DNA of 13,691 nucleotides from Actinomycetes bacterium. GTDB taxonomy: Bacteria; Actinomycetota; Acidimicrobiia; Acidimicrobiales; Palsa-688. The translations under genes were made by a program, and so were the position numbers. Shown here piece by piece: positions 7,274 through 12,546 of the stretch (position 1 is the first letter of the stretch; the number at the start of each line of letters is the position of its first letter). The stretch lies in assembly GCA_021808425.1 (NCBI GenBank), contig JAKBBS010000084.1, positions 1 to 13,691 of the forward strand, in the 5' to 3' direction. The notes beneath the pieces were generated by a model, which saw nothing but the letters and a program-made list of their open reading frames with translations, was not told where the DNA came from and ran no database searches.

Positions 7274-8169
7274 CAGACGTCGGTGGGTACGGGCCCTCCG
7301 GAGGTCCGGGAAGTTCGGGTTCGGCTGCGAGCTGTTACGTGCATGCAGGTCGCGTGGCCGGTGCGACGTGTAGACGTTGCGGTCGTCTCATCTGCCCTGA
7401 CTGCATGCGAGAAGCACCGGTCGGATGGCAATGCACGTCCTGCGTGCGTGAAGGTGCCCGTGTTTCGCCGAGCGTTCGATGGCAGCCGCGCCGGCAGGGG
7501 ACGCTAGGTGCTACCCGGATCACCCCTGCCGTCATCGCGATCATCGCGATCAACGTCGCAATCTACGGCTACGAGGCCGGGCACCCGGCATTTGAAGCGA
7601 AGTACTGGTTGGTGCCTTTCGAAGTGCACTACATGGGGCGATGGTTCCAGCTGATCACATCGGCGTTCCTTCACGCCAGCGTCGAGCACATTGCTCTCAA
7701 CATGATAACCCTTGCTATCGTCGGCCCGCCCGTCGAAGCGGCGATCGGGAGGACCCGCTTCGTCGTCGTGTACCTGTTGGCGGCGTTTGGAGGCGGCGTC
7801 GCATTTTACCTGTTCGCGCCGATCAACGAAGCCGGGCTCGGGGCGTCCGGGGCGATCTTCGGCGTTATGGGGGCGTACTACGTCCTCGCGCGCGCCCGCC
7901 GATGGGAGACCCAGACGATCACCGTGCTGCTGGTGCTCAACCTCGTGTTCTCTTTCGCCGTTCCCGGTATTGCCTGGCAGGCGCATCTTGGCGGGATAGT
8001 CGTCGGGTCGGCGGCGTGTGCCGGTCTGCTGTTTCGGGGACGCCGACCAGCGGATTTCCAACCGAGCGGAGTTGCATTGATATTGCAGGCCGCAGTTGTT
8101 GCTGTAGTCGGGGTGGCCGCACTGTCCGCCCTGTCGTTGCTGGCCCCCGGGCAGATCCACCTGCTGTAG
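7270..8169 (+). CDS. rhomboid-family intramembrane serine protease with N-terminal zinc finger
   Basis: A 299-residue membrane protease predicted to cut transmembrane substrates. Residues 22-58 hold an eight-ligand B-box-like zinc finger (C22, H25, C34, C37, C42, C45, C55, C58). The rhomboid core covers about 83-290 with six or seven helices. Catalytic features: the HxxxN oxyanion pair H140/N144 in SVEHIALNM, nucleophile S193 in GLGASGAIFG, and general base H239 in QAHLGG. Other conserved positions include the WRFQLITSAF-like segment here read as RWFQLITSAFLH. I use the GTG at 7270, which overlaps the phosphatase stop as GTGA and has GGGGAG about ten bases upstream; a TTG at 7234 would add 12 unlikely residues. 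The last base of its TAG is the first base of the next gene's GTG. The catalytic set is complete; the natural substrate is unknown. Confidence 0.93.
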   Translation: MTDVGGYGPSGGPGSSGSAASCYVHAGRVAGATCRRCGRLICPDCMREAPVGWQCTSCVREGARVSPSVRWQPRRQGTLGATRITPAVIAIIAINVAIYGYEAGHPAFEAKYWLVPFEVHYMGRWFQLITSAFLHASVEHIALNMITLAIVGPPVEAAIGRTRFVVVYLLAAFGGGVAFYLFAPINEAGLGASGAIFGVMGAYYVLARARRWETQTITVLLVLNLVFSFAVPGIAWQAHLGGIVVGSAACAGLLFRGRRPADFQPSGVALILQAAVVAVVGVAALSALSLLAPGQIHLL

Positions 8170-9425
8170 TGGAACGCGATGTTGTCGTCGTCGGTGGTGG
8201 CCTCGCAGGATTGAACGCCGCTCGGCTCCTCGTGGCGGCGGGTCGCTCGGTCAGCGTGTTGGAGGCTGCCGACGCCGTCGGAGGACGAGTTCGCACCGAC
8301 GTGGTGGAGGGCTTTCGACTCGACCGCGGTTTTCAGGTTCTCAACACTTCATACCCGGCGGCGAAAGCGGCGCTCGACTTCACAGCGCTGGACCTCCGCC
8401 AGCTCGCTAAGGGAGTCCTTGTACGCTTCGCCGGTGGGGACCACCGCGTAGCGGATCCCCTCAGCGGCTGGCGGCAGCTGCCCGATGTTGTCGGCAACGG
8501 ACTGCTCTCCTGGAAGGATCGAGCTTCGATCGTCCGCCTCTCGGCGATGTGCGCTTACGCACCTGTAGCCGGCCAGCTCGCCGCGCCGGACTACGCCACT
8601 TCGGAGTTCCTTTCGAGCTTCGGGGTTAGCGAATCGGGCCAGACGAGATTTCTTGGACCGTTCCTCTCCGGCGTCCTGCTGGATCCGGCACTCGAGACGT
8701 CGAGCCGCTATACCCGGATGGTTTGGCGCTCGTTCGTGCGTGGCAGAGTCGTCGTCCCTGCGACGGGCATGCAGGCGATACCTGATCAGCTTGCGAGTGG
8801 GCTCCCGCCCGGTTGCGTGCGGGTCAACACGACCGTGACGTCGGTTGCTGCGGGCGCAGTGACGATCAGCGGCGGGGAGCGCATCGATGCCCGCTCGGTG
8901 ATCGTGGCGACCGACGCTACGAGCGCCTGCCGTCTGCTCGGGTGGCGTGAAGAACATCGTTGGAGAGGGGTCACGACGTTCTACCACGTGATGGAAGAAA
9001 CTCACGGCGACCCTGGCAGGTCTCGCCGAGCGGTTGATCCGATGCTCCGCCTCGACGCCGAGCACCCCGATCTGATCGCAAACACGGTCCCCATCAGTTC
9101 GGTGTCGCCTCTCTATGCTCCTAGAGGATCGGCCCTCATTTCTACGAGCGTGGTCGGGGACCGAAGGTCGGAGTCCGGTCTGGAGGAGCGCGTCCGGCAC
9201 CGTTTGGCGGCTCTGTACCGATGCGCCCCTGAGGCCTTACGGCTCCTGCGGACCTATAGCATTGACGAGGCAGCGCCGGCGGCCCTGCCGCCCTTTGCTA
9301 CTCGCAAGCCTGTTCGTGTGGGACCCGGGCTCTACGTGTGCGGCGACTGGCGTGACACGCCGTCGATCCAAGGGGCGCTGGTGTCTGGACGCAGGGCGGC
9401 GAAGGCTGTACTCGAGGCCACCTAG
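8169..9425 (+). CDS. FAD-dependent oxidoreductase (flavin amine oxidase / phytoene-desaturase-like)
   Basis: A 418-residue flavoprotein. The ADP-binding Rossmann motif VVVVGGGLAGLNAARLL starts at residue 5. The second part of the site, LEAADAVGGRVRTD, lies at 31-44 with E32 binding the ribose, followed by GFRLDRGFQVLNTSYP. The C-terminal flavin-contact segment GLYVCGDWRDTPSIQGAL is at about 387-404. This layout is that of the amine oxidase / protoporphyrinogen oxidase / phytoene desaturase superfamily. No signal peptide or membrane helix beyond the Rossmann strand is visible, so the protein is cytoplasmic or peripherally membrane bound. The substrate is not identifiable. The GTG start overlaps the rhomboid stop by one base (TAGTG); the frame stays open upstream inside the rhomboid gene but carries no family similarity there. 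The stop shares the palindrome CTAG with the opposing gene. Confidence 0.92.
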   Translation: MERDVVVVGGGLAGLNAARLLVAAGRSVSVLEAADAVGGRVRTDVVEGFRLDRGFQVLNTSYPAAKAALDFTALDLRQLAKGVLVRFAGGDHRVADPLSGWRQLPDVVGNGLLSWKDRASIVRLSAMCAYAPVAGQLAAPDYATSEFLSSFGVSESGQTRFLGPFLSGVLLDPALETSSRYTRMVWRSFVRGRVVVPATGMQAIPDQLASGLPPGCVRVNTTVTSVAAGAVTISGGERIDARSVIVATDATSACRLLGWREEHRWRGVTTFYHVMEETHGDPGRSRRAVDPMLRLDAEHPDLIANTVPISSVSPLYAPRGSALISTSVVGDRRSESGLEERVRHRLAALYRCAPEALRLLRTYSIDEAAPAALPPFATRKPVRVGPGLYVCGDWRDTPSIQGALVSGRRAAKAVLEAT

Positions 9426-10465
9426 AGCGCTGGAGAGATTCCGGCTGCGGCCCGGAGGCGGTCGACTGTCCGGGCGACCGCGATCGTGTTGGCGAGCGGG
9501 TGCAGCGCCGGCTTTACTCCGGCGACCACGGCGGCGAACTCGTCGACCATAAGTCGATATATCTCGCCCCCACCGACGTGGCAGTCCTCGGCTACGTCGC
9601 TTGCACCCCGGCGAATGTAGGAGGTGTCCGTAGGGCCGGGTGTGAAAGCCCTCTCGACCGACAGCGAACCGGTCGACCCCACAAGGTCCACCCTCTGACG
9701 CTCAGCAGAATCAAACGAGCAGCTAAAGGTCGCCAGAAGGCCGCATTCGAAGCGCAGGAGCCCGGCAAACGACGTGTCGACCTGGCCGTCGTTGCGCTCC
9801 TGCCCGTCGCCGCGTCCCCCACCGTCGTCAGACCCGTGCCACGCAACGGCCGCGACCGACTCGGGCTCGCCACCCCCGAAGGCGAGCAACGGGGCGATGC
9901 AGTAGATCCCCAGATCGAACAGGGCCCCTCCTCCCATCGAGGGGTCCCAACGGTGGTTGCTTGGACGGTCCAAACGCCCAGCGAAGACGGCGTGGGCGAG
10001 GCGAGGTTCGCCGAGAGCGCGGTGCGCTACGACGTCGGATATCGAGCGGCTTCGCGGGTGAAACGGCGTCATGTACGCCTCCAGCAGAACGAGCCCGGCC
10101 GCCGCGGCCGTCCGCGTCATAGTCTCGGCGTCGGAGGCACTTACAGCGAGGGGCTTTTCGCACAGGACGTGCTTCCCGGCGGCCAGGGACGCTTCCACCC
10201 ACTGCAGGTGAAGCGAGTTGGGCAAAGGGATGTATACGGCATCGACGTTCGGGTCGCCGAGAAGCGAGTCGTAGCTTCGATACAAGGCGACCTCTCCCTC
10301 GAGCCCGGCAAGCTCGGGACTGGAGCGGTCGCTGCTCAAACTGGCGGCAGCGACAATCGTCGCCGACTCGGACGCGCGCAGCGCCGGAAGGACAGCCAGC
10401 CGGGCGATCATGGCGGTCGGGGCGAGAACGCCCCATTTGAGTGGCACCACCCCTGCTTCAGCCAT
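9422..10465 (-). CDS. Gfo/Idh/MocA family oxidoreductase (glucose-fructose-oxidoreductase-like)
   Basis: A 347-residue NAD(P)-dependent dehydrogenase of the Gfo/Idh/MocA group. The N-terminal nucleotide-binding domain runs to about 125 and includes DAVYIPLPNSLH at 75-86 and the catalytic motif EKPLAV at 103-108 with K104. The C-terminal alpha/beta domain carries HRWDPSMGGGALFDLGIYCI at 171-190, the dihydrodiol-dehydrogenase/GFOR type of substrate motif. The first glycine loop is unusual: WGVLAPTAMIA where most relatives have GxGxxA. A Gly/Asp-rich stretch (about 210-229) is a likely surface loop. The likely substrate is a sugar or polyol, but identity cannot be deduced. It is the second gene of a minus-strand pair, 31 bases after a second, larger oxidoreductase. 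No clear ribosome binding site precedes the ATG at 10463-10465. Confidence 0.9.
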   Translation of the reverse strand: MAEAGVVPLKWGVLAPTAMIARLAVLPALRASESATIVAAASLSSDRSSPELAGLEGEVALYRSYDSLLGDPNVDAVYIPLPNSLHLQWVEASLAAGKHVLCEKPLAVSASDAETMTRTAAAAGLVLLEAYMTPFHPRSRSISDVVAHRALGEPRLAHAVFAGRLDRPSNHRWDPSMGGGALFDLGIYCIAPLLAFGGGEPESVAAVAWHGSDDGGGRGDGQERNDGQVDTSFAGLLRFECGLLATFSCSFDSAERQRVDLVGSTGSLSVERAFTPGPTDTSYIRRGASDVAEDCHVGGGEIYRLMVDEFAAVVAGVKPALHPLANTIAVARTVDRLRAAAGISPAL

Positions 10466-10496
10466 GTGGCGGCGCCGATCCGAGGGCTTTCACCGT

Positions 10497-12161
10497 CTAG
10501 CGCCCGGGAACCGTCAGATCCACCACGGCACCGCCGGCGTCCAGCGAGCGCTGCGCGGCGTCGAGCACAGCGACGACGTTGCGTGCCGAGCGAGGTTCGA
10601 CCGCAAGCGGCTCACCCAGGAGGAGATGGTCCGCTAGGTTCGCGTGGAACGGAAAATTCCCCGGGGGGGGCAAGGGTACCGTCTCCTCGATCAAGCCGCT
10701 GATACCCGCGTACGTCGCCATTTTGACGTCCGCCGGCGCCTCAGCGTGATGGGCCACCGTGGAGCGGTATCCGATCCCGGGTTCGATGACGTCGAGTACG
10801 ACCGGACGGTAATGTGCGACGAGGGTGCCCTGTGTTCCCTGCAGGTACATCTTCGGCCGCCTGATCCCCGCAACGTCACTGTGGACGAACTCCGCTTCGC
10901 GACCGTCGGCCCATGCGAGCCTCACCCGGACCTGGTCCTCGTTCGTGACGTCGTGCCATACCCGCTTGTGCCCGGTCGCGCTGACCCGTACTGGGTCATC
11001 GCCGAGGAGCAGCAACGTCCAGTCAAGGTAGTGGGCGCCCCAGTCGTAGATCGCCCCTCCGGAGATTGAAACCTCCGAATGCCACGCACGGCAGGGGTGC
11101 TCAAAGCCGCCGACGAAGGTCTCCATGTTGAAGATCGTGCCGAGACGCCCGGAGCTCACAACCGACTTGACTGCCAGGAAGTCCTGGTCCCACCGTCTGT
11201 TCTGATGCACGGTCAGCATCACGTCGTTTCGCTCGGCAATCTCGATCAGGCTGTCGGCTTGGCGAGGGGTGAAGCACATCGGTTTCTCGCAGACCACATG
11301 CTTCCCGGAGCGCAAGAACCGCTCAGCGAGCTCGGCATGCGTCGATGGCGGTGTCGCCACGACGACGATCGAAACGTCCGGGTCGCCGGCGAGATCGTCG
11401 ACACCCGAGTACGTCGCGATGCTCGGGAAGCTCTCGGTAGCTGCCTTCAATCGTTCACCAGAGTTGTCGCAGACAGCGACGAAGTCGAGCCCCGGGGTTT
11501 CGGACGCGCCGAGCCCGTGATGAAGGCCCATCCCCCCAAGAGGCCCGAAGCCGACGATACCCACGCCGAGCGTACGAGAGACCGGGCTTGCCGCCCCGAC
11601 GATTCGTGAGACGAACCTGGAGAGCGCAGCGCTGCGAAGTATGGACGTAGCTGTCAGGGCGCAGGTGATGATGCGCCCGGCTCCGTGGCGGCGCAGCGCC
11701 AGGACGGGCCGGTCGCGGTAGGCGACACTGATATACGCCAGAACTGTTTCATTTTCGGCGAGTTGCAAGGGCCTGAACGCTCCTCCGACCGGGAACTCAC
11801 CGGGAAGGCGTGCCGCCCAGCGAGACGCCCCTTCGGCGACCTTGACGAACCACTCGGCGTCGGGTAGCTCCGCGTCAACTCGGCGGCCGACAAGGTCGGC
11901 CCAACCTTGTTCGGCTCCCGTCGAGGCCCCGCCGAGGGACAGCAGGGTAGCTCCGTCGGCAACCGCCCGGCCGATCTCGCCGGCGAGTCCACTACCCGGG
12001 TCCGTCCCGTCGACGATGATCACGTCAGCGCCCGTGGTGACGCCGACCTCCCACGAGCCGACACGCAGCGAGTCTGCCTGCGGGGAGAGGCCCTTGAGTG
12101 CCTCCAGGCGTTGCGGGTCGGCGAGGTCGGCGATGATGGCGGTTGAAGAGTGACTCGACAC
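10497..12161 (-). CDS. ThuA/glutamine-amidotransferase-like domain fused to a Gfo/Idh/MocA oxidoreductase
   Basis: A 554-residue two-domain protein. Residues about 1-190 resemble a ThuA-like class-I-amidotransferase fold: a strand then ADVIIVDGTDP (45-55), AVADGATLLSLGG (66-78), and a late segment in which a strand with VLAYISVAYRDRPVLALRR precedes HGAGRIITCALT (159-170), the usual ThuA pattern of a basic residue and G-x-GR. The usual final Gly-His is not seen. Residues 197-554 are a normal Gfo/Idh/MocA enzyme: GIVGFGPLGGMG (201-212), VVVATPPSTH (266-275), EKP with K293 (292-294), HQNRRWDQD (319-327), and GGAIYDWGAHYLDW (368-381) with D373 and H377. GTG start at 12159-12161; a CACAAT hexamer seven bases upstream may be a leaderless promoter. 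Probably co-transcribed with the next oxidoreductase. Likely a carbohydrate oxidoreductase; the N-terminal domain's role is unknown. Confidence 0.88.
   Translation of the reverse strand: MSSHSSTAIIADLADPQRLEALKGLSPQADSLRVGSWEVGVTTGADVIIVDGTDPGSGLAGEIGRAVADGATLLSLGGASTGAEQGWADLVGRRVDAELPDAEWFVKVAEGASRWAARLPGEFPVGGAFRPLQLAENETVLAYISVAYRDRPVLALRRHGAGRIITCALTATSILRSAALSRFVSRIVGAASPVSRTLGVGIVGFGPLGGMGLHHGLGASETPGLDFVAVCDNSGERLKAATESFPSIATYSGVDDLAGDPDVSIVVVATPPSTHAELAERFLRSGKHVVCEKPMCFTPRQADSLIEIAERNDVMLTVHQNRRWDQDFLAVKSVVSSGRLGTIFNMETFVGGFEHPCRAWHSEVSISGGAIYDWGAHYLDWTLLLLGDDPVRVSATGHKRVWHDVTNEDQVRVRLAWADGREAEFVHSDVAGIRRPKMYLQGTQGTLVAHYRPVVLDVIEPGIGYRSTVAHHAEAPADVKMATYAGISGLIEETVPLPPPGNFPFHANLADHLLLGEPLAVEPRSARNVVAVLDAAQRSLDAGGAVVDLTVPGR
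10663..10670 (+). repeat. homopolymer G8 tract inside a coding region
   Basis: Eight G in a row directly follow CCCC on the plus strand. On the coding (minus) strand this is C8G4, encoding the Pro-Pro-Pro-Gly at residues 498-501 of the large oxidoreductase. A one-base slip would change the last 55 or so residues. It is a plausible slippage or sequencing-error site, and here the frame reads through correctly. Confidence 0.6.
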
Positions 12162-12229
12162 GCCCTACATTGTGCCCGCTAAGGCGAAGATAACCGGAAC
12201 TGTGGGGCGATTCCCTGGTCCCGACGCCA

Positions 12230-12244
12230 CGGCGGCCACCGCCG
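12230..12244. other. short GC-rich perfect hairpin between the oxidoreductase operon and tRNA-Lys
   Basis: CGGCGG (12230-12235) and CCGCCG (12239-12244) form a perfect six-pair stem with a CCA loop. It lies about 69 bases upstream of the oxidoreductase start and about 65 bases upstream of the tRNA. There is no T-tract, so it is not a canonical terminator; it may be an operator, a transcript structure or chance. Otherwise the 148 bases at 12162-12309 contain no gene that I can support. Confidence 0.3.
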
Positions 12245-12292
12245 GGCGCTCACGATGCAGCACTGGTGGGTGCGCCGCTGGCGGTGAACGTC

Positions 12293-12298
12293 TAGGAT
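12293..12298 (+). promoter_or_regulatory. putative -10 box of tRNA-Lys
   Basis: TAGGAT fits TANNNT and lies 11 bases before the first base of the mature tRNA, a normal distance for a short leader removed by RNase P. No convincing -35 hexamer is seen near 12270. Confidence 0.35.
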
Positions 12299-12309
12299 CG
12301 AGCCCGGTC

Positions 12310-12382
12310 GGGCCGCTAGCTCATCCGGTAGAGCAGGGGACTTTTAATCCCAAGGTGCAGGGTTCGAGACCCTGGCGGCCCA
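12310..12382 (+). tRNA. tRNA-Lys (anticodon UUU)
   Basis: A complete 73-base cloverleaf. The acceptor stem GGGCCGC (12310-12316) pairs perfectly with GCGGCCC (12375-12381), and A12382 is the discriminator. The D arm is GCTC/GAGC with an 8-base loop containing GG. The anticodon loop CTTTTAA (12341-12347) has TTT at 12343-12345. The T arm is CAGGG/CCCTG around TTCGAGA, and the variable loop is five bases (AGGTG). CCA is not encoded (CTT follows), so it must be added after transcription. The anticodon stem GGGGA/TCCCA has four pairs and a G27-A43 mismatch at its top. The first 21 bases and the loop resemble bacterial tRNA-Lys closely. No copy of its 3' end was noticed elsewhere in the window. 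Confidence 0.97.
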
Positions 12383-12546
12383 CTTCGCAACCGCCGGCCG
12401 CCTTCGCGAACCAGTCGGGACCGGCACCTCGAATTCATCCAATCGCCAGCTGTGCGATACCGGAAGGAAACTCTGCGTTCAAGTTCGTCCCCTACGGTTG
12501 GCCGGTAAAGGACATCCGAAGAAACTTCATGAGGGAGTGAATGCAC

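Noticed and set aside
7641..8168. Extension of the flavoenzyme frame upstream into the rhomboid gene
   Set aside because: The 176 extra residues are Arg/Pro-rich with no similarity. The Rossmann motif begins right after the GTG at 8169.
9500..10702. 400-codon open frame on the plus strand
   Set aside because: It lies antisense to two well-supported dehydrogenase genes. Its product is Arg/Gly/Pro-rich with no recognisable motif, as expected for a shadow frame in GC-rich DNA.
12384..12410. Terminator after tRNA-Lys (TTCGC...GCGAA stem)
   Set aside because: The arms are only five bases, the inner part does not pair well, and no T-tract follows.
12477..12488. Pho-box-like direct repeat (GTTCAA GTTCGT) upstream of ugpB
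   Set aside because: ugp genes are often phosphate regulated, but these six-base units do not match the 11-base PhoP repeat spacing, so the resemblance is too weak.
12172..12540. 122-codon frame spanning the tRNA
   Set aside because: It reads through the tRNA-Lys gene, has no ribosome binding site or family features, and is a chance open frame.
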